The notes below the pieces were generated by a model. That model did not search any database. It worked only from the letters and a program-made list of their open reading frames with translations, and had not been told where the DNA came from. Source: an uncultured Oscillospiraceae bacterium (GTDB lineage Bacteria; Bacillota; Clostridia; Oscillospirales; Oscillospiraceae). From it: a stretch of DNA of 43,050 nt. Where the stretch lies: assembly GCA_900757415.1 (NCBI GenBank), contig CAAENU010000177.1:1-43050 (forward strand), given 5' to 3'. This document shows, piece after piece, positions 1-8,060 of the stretch. Within the stretch, counting starts at the first letter, position 1. Every line of letters begins with the position of its first letter. The translations under genes and the position numbers were made by a program.

Positions 1-1010
1 AGCAAGCTGGCACAGCTGTGACGCAGATCGTGAAAGCGCATCCGGCGCAAACCGTGACTCTCCAGAAATTTCGGAAATGCGTTGGTCAGGTATTCCACCC
101 GCATCCGCTCGCCCAACTCATCCACGAATACAAAGCCATCGTATTCATAGTTGTAGCAGTTGCCGCAGACCTGCTTGTTCAGCTCCTGCGCCTCTTTCAC
201 CTGCAAGAAGTATTCCTGAAAGCTGCCGATGAGCGGCAGGGTGCGCAGACTGGACTTGGTCTTGGCGGATTGCTGCTCGAACTCCTGATACTTGCCGTCG
301 ATGATCGTTGAGGTCACGGTGCGCTTTACGGAAATGGTGCCCTGCTCAAAGTCGATGGCATCCCATTTCAAGCCCACCACCTCGCCACGGCGAAGTCCGT
401 AAAAGGCAGCCACCAGCACCGGCAGCTCCAGCTTGGTTCCCCGAAGGGCTTCAAACATCTTCTGCATCTCGTCCGCCGAGAGAAAGACCGGCTGAAAGCT
501 GTTCTTTCTGGGCCGGTCCACCTTGTCCGCCACATCCTGGATCAGCATATCGGTCTTGACTGCATATTTCAGTGCCGAGTGAATGACGGCGTGATAATGG
601 ATAACGGTATTGGGCGTGACCCGCCTGAGCATTTCGGAATAAAACATCTGCAAATGTCGGGCTTCCAGTTCCCGCAGTGTCAATTTCTTCTTGCGAAAAT
701 AAGGGACGATGGTGCTTTTCAGCAGTCCTTGATAGGCACCGTAGGTTGCGTGGGCCAGCCTTCCCTTGGTGATCTCCAGCCATTCCAGCAGATAGTCGGC
801 GAACAGCATATCACTGCTCAGGTCGCCCACTTCTTTGGGCGGCTCAAATTCCGCTCGGAGCCTTGCCAGTTCTGACTCGGCTTTGCGCTTATTTCCCTTT
901 TCGGAAAGCCCCAGCGAGATCCATTTCGTTTTTCGCTGCCCTCCGGCGTTTTTGTAGTTCAACACGGCATAATACTTGCCGTTTTTCAAAGTCAAATGTC
1001 CTGCTACCAT
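1..1010 (-). CDS. Tyrosine-type site-specific recombinase/integrase, C-terminus cut by window edge
   Basis: Catalyses integration and excision of an integrative conjugative element. Reading leftward from an ATG at 1010, preceded by a strong AGGAGGA site (about 1019-1025), the frame stays open for about 336 codons to the window edge. An N-terminal arm-binding-like part (KNGKYYAVLNYKNAGGQRKT, residues about 9-28) is followed by a SAM-like core-binding part. The catalytic domain shows GLRRGEV (Arg207/Arg208, first catalytic Arg) and FHDLRHS (His327, Arg330, the HxxR box). The catalytic Tyr would lie beyond the window. The style resembles integrases of Firmicute conjugative transposons. Neighbouring ParB and winged-helix fragments suggest the element is degraded. 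Family assignment is firm; whether the enzyme is still active cannot be judged. Confidence 0.9.
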   Translation of the reverse strand, partial: MVAGHLTLKNGKYYAVLNYKNAGGQRKTKWISLGLSEKGNKRKAESELARLRAEFEPPKEVGDLSSDMLFADYLLEWLEITKGRLAHATYGAYQGLLKSTIVPYFRKKKLTLRELEARHLQMFYSEMLRRVTPNTVIHYHAVIHSALKYAVKTDMLIQDVADKVDRPRKNSFQPVFLSADEMQKMFEALRGTKLELPVLVAAFYGLRRGEVVGLKWDAIDFEQGTISVKRTVTSTIIDGKYQEFEQQSAKTKSSLRTLPLIGSFQEYFLQVKEAQELNKQVCGNCYNYEYDGFVFVDELGERMRVEYLTNAFPKFLESHGLRRMRFHDLRHSCASL

Positions 1011-1051
1011 TTTGTTTTCCTCCTGTCTCTTTCTATTTGCAGAACAGAACT

Positions 1052-1085
1052 CCAAACCGACAGTATCAGTATACCATCGGTTTGG
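1052..1085 (-). terminator. Hairpin between parB remnant and integrase
   Basis: Nine-base arms CCAAACCGA (1052-1060) and TCGGTTTGG (1077-1085) are perfectly complementary around a 16-base loop. It sits between the stop of the ParB fragment (1135) and the integrase start (1010), both on the minus strand. There is no clean T-run, so it is either a weak terminator behind parB or a regulatory structure ahead of the integrase. Confidence 0.4.
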
Positions 1086-1134
1086 GGTTCTCTCTATTCT
1101 GCGAATTATTTGATTGCAGCCGTATCGGTACGAA

Positions 1135-1437
1135 TCAGCGGGCGTCCCGGTTCCGTTCTCTCTGCCGCTTCAGCAGTTCCAGGCCCTTGATAATGTCCCG
1201 GCGCATCTGCTCCTCGGTGTAGCCGGAGGGGAAGTATTTCCGCAGCTCCTCCCGCTTGAATTTCAGCTGCTCCTGCTGGTTGGGCTTCGTCTCCGCCAGC
1301 ACGGCGTAGACTATCTGGTCATCCAGCAAGCCCTCCTGCGCCAGCTTTTTCAGGCGGATGCTCTGGGCGTGGGACGGGGTGCAGTCGTTCAGCGTCATCG
1401 CGTCCAGCACCGCCCGCTGCTGATACGAGTCTAAGTA
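1135..1437 (-). pseudogene. C-terminal fragment of a ParB-type partition protein
   Basis: The minus-strand reading contains the typical C-terminal region of ParB/Spo0J-like proteins of Firmicute mobile elements: YQQRAVLDAMTLNDCTPS, then SIRLKKLAQEGLL, then KREELRKYFPSGYTEEQM and a charged tail. The N-terminal nuclease-like domain and the helix-turn-helix are missing. Upstream of about 1437 the frame continues into unrelated residues that do not look like ParB, so homology stops abruptly there. The open frame technically begins at 1548, but that N-terminus is probably an artefact of the junction. It belongs with the adjacent integrase as element debris. Confidence 0.7.
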
Positions 1438-1482
1438 ATAGGCAATAGCGTAGGCACGGATTACGAGCTGAAAAATCGCTAT

Positions 1483-1752
1483 ATGCACATTGATTATGCG
1501 GAGGAAAGCCATCCCCAAAGTATCAATTCCAAAGTTCCAAAGTATCAATTTGATACTTTGGACTGCTCACTGGAAGAACTGGCGGTTTTGGAACTGGTCG
1601 CACAAAACCCGGCCATCAAGCAGCAAGAGCTTGTAAACGCAACGGGAAGGTCCATCGCAACTGTAAAGCGGATTATGAAGTCGCTGCAAGATAAAAGCTA
1701 TATCCGCCGAGAACGCGGCAAGAGATACGGGAGATGGGAAGTGTTGGTTTGA
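1483..1752 (+). pseudogene. Truncated winged-helix C-terminal domain (AlbA_2/ATP-binding-type regulator tail)
   Basis: The product (89 residues from ATG 1483; open in frame from 1435) contains a recognisable C-terminal winged helix: ELAVLELVAQNPAIKQQELV, then ATGRSIATVKRIMKSLQDKS and YIRRERGKRYGRWEVL. This type of domain usually ends much longer proteins with an AlbA_2/ATP-binding N-terminal part. No ribosome-binding site of note precedes ATG 1483, and residues just upstream (GTDYELKNRY) look like coding sequence continuing into the lost part. It therefore seems 5'-truncated at about 1435-1455, the same point where the opposite-strand ParB fragment loses its N-terminus. It could still be translated as a small DNA-binding protein. 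Confidence 0.55.
1515..1561. repeat. CCAAAGTATCAA repeat cluster with a 25-bp perfect palindrome
   Basis: CCAAAGTATCAATT occurs at 1515-1528 and again at 1537-1550, with a partial copy CCAAAGTT at 1529-1536. The second copy is the left half of a perfect palindrome (1537-1561) with 12-base arms CCAAAGTATCAA and TTGATACTTTGG around one T. The cluster falls within the frame of the winged-helix fragment, encoding its linker. It may be an operator or an element-encoded binding site. Confidence 0.6.
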
Positions 1753-1833
1753 TATGAGCCATCGCTTGCGGCAGCTTGATATCCTATCTACGCCTTGCGG
1801 TAACCGTCAAACCTCCCCGCGCATAATATGTTA

Positions 1834-1863
1834 CGGCAGAGCCCCATTTGTAGGACTCTGCCG
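1834..1863 (+). terminator. Intrinsic terminator after the winged-helix fragment
   Basis: Arms CGGCAGAG (1834-1841) and CTCTGCCG (1856-1863) pair perfectly and are followed by TTTATTCATTT. It lies between the plus-strand fragment ending at 1752 and the minus-strand cit operon ending at 1916, so it may stop transcription from either side. Confidence 0.6.
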
Positions 1864-1915
1864 TTTATTCATTTCTGTGTATGTTCCCGGTGCCGGACTG
1901 CCAGACATCAGGGCA

Positions 1916-3199
1916 TCAGTTTCTCCAGTTCCCCATGGGCTGAGGATTTGCCCAGGTAGAGCGCATAAGCCAACGGGGAAGCTTGCCTAGGAACAGTGCC
2001 AGCGCCAGCAGGTCGGCACTGCCGCCGGGACTGAGCCACCGGTCGATGAGCGCCTCGTCCAGCGCCCGTGTCAGTGCGATACGCCGCTCTGCTGGCGCAG
2101 TCAGAATAGCGGCGGCCTGCGCTTTTACGAAGGCTGCCCCCTCCGCACCGCCCCGGTGGTAAAGATTGGTGTCCTCCGTGTGGGCCATCAGCCAAAGGAG
2201 TGCGATCAGGGGATCGTGGGCTTGCAGCAGCGCGGCGGCCTCCCGAGCAGTGGGAAACCCTGCCAGCGCCTCGGAGCGTGCGCCGCCCACATTATGACAT
2301 ATCGCCACCGCCGCGCCGTGGGTACCTTGAGGCGGTGTCAGCGCTGCGGCCAGCGCCGCGGCATGGGCGAACACGTCGCCGCCCTCCGTCAGGCATCGGC
2401 CCAGCGCCGCCAGCAGCACTGAAAAGGAATAAAGCGCCCCCTTGTGGGTGTTGACGCCGCCGGTGGCGCGGAACATGGCGGCTTCGGCTTCCCGGCCCGC
2501 CGCCTGCAATGCGGCGGCATCCGCACCGCACAGGCTCAGCGCCGTGATTTGGCGGAACCAAGGCGTCAGCGCGTCAATGCTCCGCAGAAACAGGGGGAGA
2601 TCCATATCGCTGTGGGCGCCGTTGTTGTGTTCGTCCACCAACCCCGGCTTGGGGGTCAGGCGTACCTCTGCCGTCAGCGCTTCTGCCGCCAAACCGGCCA
2701 GATATCCGGCGGCGAAGTCCATCAGTATCGCATTCGTGCGGCCCATGATGGCCTCCAGACCGTGGGCGCGGCTGCGGGAGCAGACCGCCACCGGCCCGCC
2801 GCAGACAAGGCAGGTACGCGGTTCCGAGCGGGACAGCTTGCTGCCGTCTGTGTCCAGTACGTCCAGATCGTACAGCCGCCCGATGGGGGCCGTGGTTTCC
2901 AGCGCCAGACAGGCCGCTTTCATCGCAGCCGCCGGACGGTCATAGACAAGCAGGGCCTCGCAGCCGGTGACGGGGCGGATGATCTCCGCTGCCGCTGGCC
3001 GGCCCAGTGCGCCGTACAGCGCTTCTAATCCTGCGTCAAAAGCCAGCGTGATCAGCGGCGAGGACTTCACCGGTCCGGCGATATTCATAGTGAAGGATAC
3101 CAGCGGCAGTTGATAGGTATGCAAAAGCCGCCGCTGAGCGGCTGCCCGCGCGTCACGGGCGCGGAGGATGTCCTCCAAAGTGACGTTGACAATAGGCAT
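1916..3199 (-). CDS. citXG: CitXG fusion: citrate lyase holo-ACP synthase and triphosphoribosyl-dephospho-CoA synthase
   Basis: Makes and attaches the 2'-(5''-triphosphoribosyl)-3'-dephospho-CoA prosthetic group of citrate lyase. Start at 3199 (MPIVNVTLEDIL), inside the end of citC by 47 bases. Residues 1 to about 157 are CitX: the nucleotidyltransferase signature GRLYDLDV (107-114) and a CxxC...CxRxRxH stretch near 130-145. Residues from about 158 are CitG: LTPKPGLVDEHNNGAHSDMD (181-200) and, near the end, SPGGSADLLALALFL. The total of 427 residues fits a two-domain fusion, known from some other bacteria. The last 25 residues after the CitG core look atypical and may reflect a shifted end. 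It is the last gene of the cit operon. Confidence 0.9.
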   Translation of the reverse strand: MPIVNVTLEDILRARDARAAAQRRLLHTYQLPLVSFTMNIAGPVKSSPLITLAFDAGLEALYGALGRPAAAEIIRPVTGCEALLVYDRPAAAMKAACLALETTAPIGRLYDLDVLDTDGSKLSRSEPRTCLVCGGPVAVCSRSRAHGLEAIMGRTNAILMDFAAGYLAGLAAEALTAEVRLTPKPGLVDEHNNGAHSDMDLPLFLRSIDALTPWFRQITALSLCGADAAALQAAGREAEAAMFRATGGVNTHKGALYSFSVLLAALGRCLTEGGDVFAHAAALAAALTPPQGTHGAAVAICHNVGGARSEALAGFPTAREAAALLQAHDPLIALLWLMAHTEDTNLYHRGGAEGAAFVKAQAAAILTAPAERRIALTRALDEALIDRWLSPGGSADLLALALFLGKLPRWLMRSTWANPQPMGNWRN

Positions 3200-4139
3200 A
3201 GGTGGTCTCCGGTACAAGTGGATGGATGTCGGAAAGCCGTCCCTCCGCCAGAAGCTGGCGGACGGCGGTGGCGGAGATGTTCTCCAGACGGGGGATCTCC
3301 GTGACGGAAACACCGTAAGTGGGGAGTATTTCCTTCATGCGACGGTTATAGGCAGCGGTGGTGGGAGAAAAGGGCTCTTCGCCCACGAAGCGCCGCGTGA
3401 TGTGAAGGGCCGGGGCGATGTACTGGGCAAACAGCGTCAGATCCAGGTCGCACCGGGCATCCTCCGCCTGTTCGTCCCGCAGAAAGTAGGCAGGAAAGGT
3501 GGTGCGGCTCACCAGAAAGTCGCCGCCGGAACAGACGGCCACATTGTCGAGATGTGCCGTACCCTCCCGCACCAGCATCAGCCGGTCAGCGGCAGGGAAC
3601 GGGCCGCCCTCCTCTGCCACCACGAACACCAGCACATGGTCACACTGCGCCGCCGCCGTGGTGATCAGGTGCAGATGGCCTTTTGTGAAGGGGTTCGCGT
3701 GACACACCACGCAGCCGGTGACGCCATCCTGCCAACGGGGCAGGGATGCCAGAAACCGCACCAGCGCGTCACGTTGGCGGCACAGCATCACCATGTCCGC
3801 CGTCTTTACCACCGGATAGAACCCAAGTGAGCGGAACAGCCGTGCGGTTTGGTGCTTGGTGAACAGAAACGGGTAGGGAACGCCCCGCTTTACCGACTCC
3901 TGCACCAGCGCAGAGACGATGCGGGCGCATGCGTCCTGCCCTTCAGCCGCGGGAGAGACGGCCACCTGACGGATGACCTTGCCGCCCAGCGAGCCACAAC
4001 CCAACAGGACGCCGTCCTCCGTCAGCAGCGCGGTGAGGTCCGTATGCCCCTCATCCCGCAATCCGGTGTCAGCCAGCAAAGCGGCATAGGCCGCCCTCCA
4101 CTGTGGGGGGACGGCCTTGCAAAGCAGTAATTCACGCAT
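3153..4139 (-). CDS. citC: [Citrate (pro-3S)-lyase] ligase
   Basis: Acetylates the thiol of the citrate lyase prosthetic group using acetate and ATP (EC 6.2.1.22), activating the enzyme. The chosen start, ATG at 4139 (MRELLLCKAV), overlaps the end of citF by 8 bases; a longer frame to 4283 lies inside citF and is not expected. The N-terminal part (about 1-120) is GNAT-like (VIRQVAVSPAAEGQ, LFRSLGFYPV). The C-terminal part is a nucleotidyltransferase with the HxGH-like CHANPFTKGHLHLI and the ISATAVR motif near the end. 328 residues is normal for the family. Translational coupling with citF and citXG is likely. Confidence 0.93.
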   Translation of the reverse strand: MRELLLCKAVPPQWRAAYAALLADTGLRDEGHTDLTALLTEDGVLLGCGSLGGKVIRQVAVSPAAEGQDACARIVSALVQESVKRGVPYPFLFTKHQTARLFRSLGFYPVVKTADMVMLCRQRDALVRFLASLPRWQDGVTGCVVCHANPFTKGHLHLITTAAAQCDHVLVFVVAEEGGPFPAADRLMLVREGTAHLDNVAVCSGGDFLVSRTTFPAYFLRDEQAEDARCDLDLTLFAQYIAPALHITRRFVGEEPFSPTTAAYNRRMKEILPTYGVSVTEIPRLENISATAVRQLLAEGRLSDIHPLVPETTYAYCQRHFGGHPPRP

Positions 4140-5661
4140 CCTCGTCAATTTCACGCACCACGTCGATGATGGTGTTGTCGCGGTACATAACCACACCCAC
4201 GATACGATCCTTGTAGCGGATGGGTTCCGGTACGCCGACCAGCGCCTCGGCCCGCTGCTGCAGCTGCTCGATGGTAAACACATGCAGTCCGGCAGCTTCG
4301 ATCTTCTCCTTCAGATCGGGGCGGCGGGGGTTTACGGCGATGCCCTGCTCCGTCACCACCACATCCACCACCTCACCGGGGGTGACCACGGTGTTGACAT
4401 GTTTGACAATGGTGGGAATACGGCCACGGGTCAGCGGCGCCACCACCACCGACAGGCTGGCGCCCTCGGCGGTGTCGGGATGGCCGCCGATAGCGCCGCG
4501 GATCACGCCGTCAGAGCCGGTCAGCACATTGACGTTGAAATCCGTGTCGATCTCCAGCGCCGACAGGACCACGAAGTCCAGCTGATCCACCGCCGCGCTG
4601 ATCATGTGGCTGGCGTAGTATGTTGCGCCGATCTGGTGGTGGAAGTGGTTGTTCTTCAGGGACAGCGCCGCGTCCAGATCGAAGCTCTGAACGTCCAGCA
4701 CGCGGTCAATGAGGCCCTCCTCGTGCATGGCGGTGATCTGTCCGGTGATGCCGCCCAGGGCAAAGCGGCAGTGGATACCCTGGTCGATCATCTTCTGCCG
4801 CAGGAAGCGAGCGGTGGCCAGAGAGGCGCCGCCGCTGCCCATCTGCATGGAGAAGCCGTCGTACAGATAGCCGGTGGCCTCAATGATGTTGGCGGCGGTC
4901 TTCGCAATCAGCAGTTCCTTGGGATCCTTGGTATAGCGGGTGGCCCCGGACATGATGCCCTTGGGGTCGCCGATGTCATCGGTGAGCACCACATAGTCCA
5001 CGTCATACTCGGGAATCGCCCAAGGCGCGTTGGGATAGGCCACCAGATGGTTGGTGATGATGATCACGTTGTCGGCATATTTGGCGTCGGTGCGGGCGTA
5101 GCCCAGCGAGCCGCAGGCGATGCCGTCGTCATCGTCCCGGCTGTAGCCGTTGGCGTTGCCGTAGGGGTCGCAGGAGGGTGCACCCAGAAACGCTACATCG
5201 ATGTGCAATTCTCCGCTGCGGATGGCGCTGGCCCGGCCGCCGTGGGAGCGGAACACCACCGGGCAATCCATAAGGCCACGGGAGATTTCCTCCGCCAACT
5301 CACCGCGCAGGCCGGAGGTCTCAATATGGGTAATGACCCCATTTTTGATGTGCTGGACGAGAGGCGCATGGACGGAGGTCAGCGAGGAAGCCGCCAGCGT
5401 CAGGTTCTTGTATCCCATTTCCGCCAGCTTGTCCACCACCATGTTGATGATGTGGTCTCCGTTACGGAAGTGGTGGTGGAAGCTGATGGTCATGCCGTCT
5501 TTCAGCCCCGTACGGCGGATGGCATCTTCCAGCGAAGGCACCACCTTATTTTGCTGGAGATACCGCTCGCGGAAGGTGGCGGTTTTCTTCTGCCTGGCCC
5601 CGGCGAATGCACCGTGGTTGCTGATCTCATCGATATGGGGGATCTTGTTCAGTTCTACCAT
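4132..5661 (-). CDS. citF: Citrate lyase alpha subunit (citrate:acetyl-ACP transferase)
   Basis: Transfers the acyl carrier protein from acetate to citrate (EC 2.8.3.10) as the first half-reaction of citrate lyase. 509 residues from ATG 5661, one base after the citE stop. Typical family stretches are MTISFHHHFRNGDHIINMVV, TNHLVAYPNAPWAIPEYDVD, FSMQMGSGGASLATARFL and VVTEQGIAVNPRRPDLKEKI. A longer reading to 5712 would overlap citE and lacks a better start. With citD and citE it forms the cytoplasmic citrate lyase complex. The product oxaloacetate could feed the decarboxylase whose first gene appears at the right edge. Confidence 0.96.
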   Translation of the reverse strand: MVELNKIPHIDEISNHGAFAGARQKKTATFRERYLQQNKVVPSLEDAIRRTGLKDGMTISFHHHFRNGDHIINMVVDKLAEMGYKNLTLAASSLTSVHAPLVQHIKNGVITHIETSGLRGELAEEISRGLMDCPVVFRSHGGRASAIRSGELHIDVAFLGAPSCDPYGNANGYSRDDDDGIACGSLGYARTDAKYADNVIIITNHLVAYPNAPWAIPEYDVDYVVLTDDIGDPKGIMSGATRYTKDPKELLIAKTAANIIEATGYLYDGFSMQMGSGGASLATARFLRQKMIDQGIHCRFALGGITGQITAMHEEGLIDRVLDVQSFDLDAALSLKNNHFHHQIGATYYASHMISAAVDQLDFVVLSALEIDTDFNVNVLTGSDGVIRGAIGGHPDTAEGASLSVVVAPLTRGRIPTIVKHVNTVVTPGEVVDVVVTEQGIAVNPRRPDLKEKIEAAGLHVFTIEQLQQRAEALVGVPEPIRYKDRIVGVVMYRDNTIIDVVREIDEDA

Positions 5662-5662
5662 G

Positions 5663-6562
5663 TTACAGTTCCTCCACTTCATCCGCCTTGTTGCCGGCCT
5701 CATACAGCTCAAGCAGCCGCTTGGCCCGGATGACCACAGGCTTGTCGATCATTTTGCCGTTTAGGCTGGCCACGCCGCTGCCCCGTGCGTTGGCATCGGC
5801 AATGGCCTCCATGATGGCGCGTGCCTTGTTCAGATCCTTCTCGCTGGGCATGAACACCTTGTGCAGCGGCTCGATCTGACGGGGATTGATAACGGATTTG
5901 CCGTCAAAGCCCAGTTTTTTGATGAGGGTGGCTTCGGCGATGAAGCCCTCCTCGTCGTTGACGTTGGAAAACACCGTGTCCAGCGCGGCGATACCGGCGG
6001 CTCGTGCGGCGTTCAGGATCATGCTGCGGGCGAACAGCAGCTCAATACCGTCGCTGCGGGTGGTTTTCAGGTCGGCGACGTAGTCCTCCGCGCCCAGTGC
6101 AATACCGATCAAACGGTCACTGGCCTTGGCAATTTCCACGGCGTTGAACACGCCGCTGGCGCTTTCGATGGCGGCCATCATGCCGGTCGATCCAACGGGG
6201 ATACCGGCTTCCCGCTCAATGCGCTCGATCATCTGCTCACAGTCGATGACATCCTGCGCATTGTCGGTCTTGGGAAGGCGCACCACCTGTACGCCGGCCC
6301 GGACAACAGCCTCCAAGTCCTTAACACCCAAGCCGCTGCTCAGGTCATTGATGCGCACCACCGTTTCTTTTGTGCCGAAATGCAGGGTTTTTAGGGCGTT
6401 GTACACCAAAAAGCGGGCTGCGTCCTTCTCGGTATAGGCGACGCTGTCCTCCAGGTCGAACATGATGGAGTCCGCGCCGTAGATGTGGGCGTCCCGGATC
6501 ATACCGGGGTTGTTGCCCGGTACGAACATCATGCTGCGGCGCAAGCGATCCTTCTTATACAT
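5663..6562 (-). CDS. citE: Citrate lyase beta subunit (citryl-ACP lyase)
   Basis: Cleaves citryl-ACP to oxaloacetate and acetyl-ACP (EC 4.1.3.34). HpcH/HpaI aldolase fold. The start at 6562 (MYKKDRLRRSMMFVPGNNPG) overlaps citD by 8 bases, the same coupled arrangement as citF/citC; a frame extension to 6589 is unlikely. The sequence shows RRSMMFVPGNNPGMI, SIMFDLEDSVAYTEKD (acidic active-site residues), VVRINDL, ALGAEDYVADL and GKSVINPRQIEPLH. 299 residues, usual for CitE. It is followed after one base by citF. Confidence 0.96.
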   Translation of the reverse strand: MYKKDRLRRSMMFVPGNNPGMIRDAHIYGADSIMFDLEDSVAYTEKDAARFLVYNALKTLHFGTKETVVRINDLSSGLGVKDLEAVVRAGVQVVRLPKTDNAQDVIDCEQMIERIEREAGIPVGSTGMMAAIESASGVFNAVEIAKASDRLIGIALGAEDYVADLKTTRSDGIELLFARSMILNAARAAGIAALDTVFSNVNDEEGFIAEATLIKKLGFDGKSVINPRQIEPLHKVFMPSEKDLNKARAIMEAIADANARGSGVASLNGKMIDKPVVIRAKRLLELYEAGNKADEVEEL

Positions 6563-6857
6563 CCTGCCGCACCTCCCATGTGTAGTCATGGCATTGCGCT
6601 GCGCGGGTCAGGGCAGCGGCCACCCGAGCCCGGATGGTACAGTCCAGCGCGCCCTTGTCCACGGCGGTGATTACGGCATTCTTCACGTCGTATTTAGCCA
6701 CCGTCTCCTTGATAACGGAGATGATCTGCTTGCCGAACTGCTGATAAACGCTGCTGGTCAAATCCACCTGTACGCCGCCCGCGTCGGATGGCTCTACGGT
6801 GATCATAATGTCGTTGGATTCCATAGTCCCGGCATTGCCGGTGGTGATGAGCTTCAT
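6555..6857 (-). CDS. citD: Citrate lyase gamma subunit (acyl carrier protein)
   Basis: Carries the triphosphoribosyl-dephospho-CoA arm on which the acyl group is shuttled between CitF and CitE. 100 residues from ATG 6857 (MKLITTGNAGTMESNDIMIT); this start sits about 9 bases after GAGGAG, whereas an upstream ATG at 6866 abuts the Shine-Dalgarno. The expected prosthetic-group serine is Ser14 in GTMESND. First gene of the citDEFC-XG block. The 111-base gap to the upstream C45 gene shows no convincing promoter, so read-through from the tct operon is possible. Confidence 0.94.
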   Translation of the reverse strand: MKLITTGNAGTMESNDIMITVEPSDAGGVQVDLTSSVYQQFGKQIISVIKETVAKYDVKNAVITAVDKGALDCTIRARVAAALTRAAQCHDYTWEVRQDV

Positions 6858-6968
6858 ATACGTCATCTCCTCTGCCTGCTTTTGTTTCTTATTTCTTTCA
6901 TATACGTATTTAGGACCAGCGGCCCCTGGTCTTCCAGAGGCCGCCGTGCTTGATGCGCCACATCAGAA

Positions 6969-8060
6969 TCATAGAGGGAAAGTCTGGTATTCATTTTCGC
7001 AAGGACACCCCTTACAGATGTAGGCGACCCCGGCTGTCAGGTCATATATGGACGAGGCGATCGTTTTCCAAACCTTGCACTCATCATACTCGCCATGAGG
7101 GACATGGCTACAAACAGCCTCTATGCAATTGGATTCAGGGTAGGTATCCCCCGCTCCGGGGAATCTCTCATGGTTGCACAGAGCCTCACGAATATCAGAA
7201 AAGCTCAGCGTACCGTTTCCCTGCTGCAGCAGCCGTCGGAGAACACCGTCCCGGAACTTTGTCCCTTGGTTCGTACAGGCAGCCGCACCCGCAATCATGT
7301 GATTTGCATGGGTGACAATGCCATTTTCCGGTTGCACCTGATAGATCTTTTTCGGTGTTGTTTCCAAATCCACGGCCATGTTTTCCGCGGACGCGAGCAT
7401 GAAATTGCAGGAAACGCCTCGTTTTGCAGATGTCACGATATCTACCATTTCCTGGAAACAGCGGCTATTCAATGCCTTACGCCGCACGAAGGTCACAGGC
7501 GCGCCAATATCGCCACTGTCATAGATAGATGTCAGGTTGTTGGCACAGAGGCCGATCCCGTGGTTGTTCATTCCGTTTCGCACCAGCTGCCCGGCCTCTG
7601 TAACACCGATGATATGCGTACCCTGCAGGTCGTCAATATCTACGATCACCGCATGGCGCTCCACCCATGGACGGTAGTCCCAGTTTTGCAGCAGGTATAC
7701 CTTGCCGCCGCTGGCCTCTTTCAGGATGGCACCCGTCGTACATTCCTGCAGCTTGAGCTTGAGAATCTCATAGCGGCAATTCAGTGCCATGATCTCATCC
7801 ACGGCAACGCCGCTGCCCTCCGCGATTCCGAGCATTTCCTGGAATTCCTCCGGATAGTGTTCGTTCACGAAGTCCGTATAATAATGACTCCGCTCCACCA
7901 CGGCATCCCACGACTGGCCTACCGACCTCTGAAATTGCCGGTGGTAGCCCTCGATCGCCCGACGGATCAACGCTTCGGCCTGCTGTCCATACTGGACACC
8001 ACGGGCAAATGGGTCGCTTCCGCGCAGCTTTACGCAAAGGAACTGGTTAGTTTGTGCCAT
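6969..8060 (-). CDS. C45-family autoproteolytic acyltransferase/amide hydrolase
   Basis: N-terminal-nucleophile fold of the acyl-CoA:6-aminopenicillanic-acid acyltransferase type; members hydrolyse or form amide bonds after self-cleavage. Visible: YGQQAEALIRRAI near the N-terminus, and ECTTGAIL where Cys107 would be the nucleophile exposed by autocleavage (compare GCTT in fungal acyltransferase). Next come YLLQNWDY, NNHGIGLCANNL and VTHANHMI, which are typical of the family. 363 residues. The start overlaps the tctA stop by 14 bases, so the two are translationally coupled. Its position between a tricarboxylate transporter and citrate lyase suggests that it acts on an imported amide or N-acyl compound; the substrate is not known. 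Confidence 0.82.
   Translation of the reverse strand: MAQTNQFLCVKLRGSDPFARGVQYGQQAEALIRRAIEGYHRQFQRSVGQSWDAVVERSHYYTDFVNEHYPEEFQEMLGIAEGSGVAVDEIMALNCRYEILKLKLQECTTGAILKEASGGKVYLLQNWDYRPWVERHAVIVDIDDLQGTHIIGVTEAGQLVRNGMNNHGIGLCANNLTSIYDSGDIGAPVTFVRRKALNSRCFQEMVDIVTSAKRGVSCNFMLASAENMAVDLETTPKKIYQVQPENGIVTHANHMIAGAAACTNQGTKFRDGVLRRLLQQGNGTLSFSDIREALCNHERFPGAGDTYPESNCIEAVCSHVPHGEYDECKVWKTIASSIYDLTAGVAYICKGCPCENEYQTFPL

Noticed and set aside
1515..1561. CRISPR-like repeat
   Set aside because: Only two and a half copies, no regular spacers, and it lies within a reading frame.
4117..5733. 538-codon plus-strand frame
   Set aside because: Antisense of citF; the composition is typical of a shadow frame.
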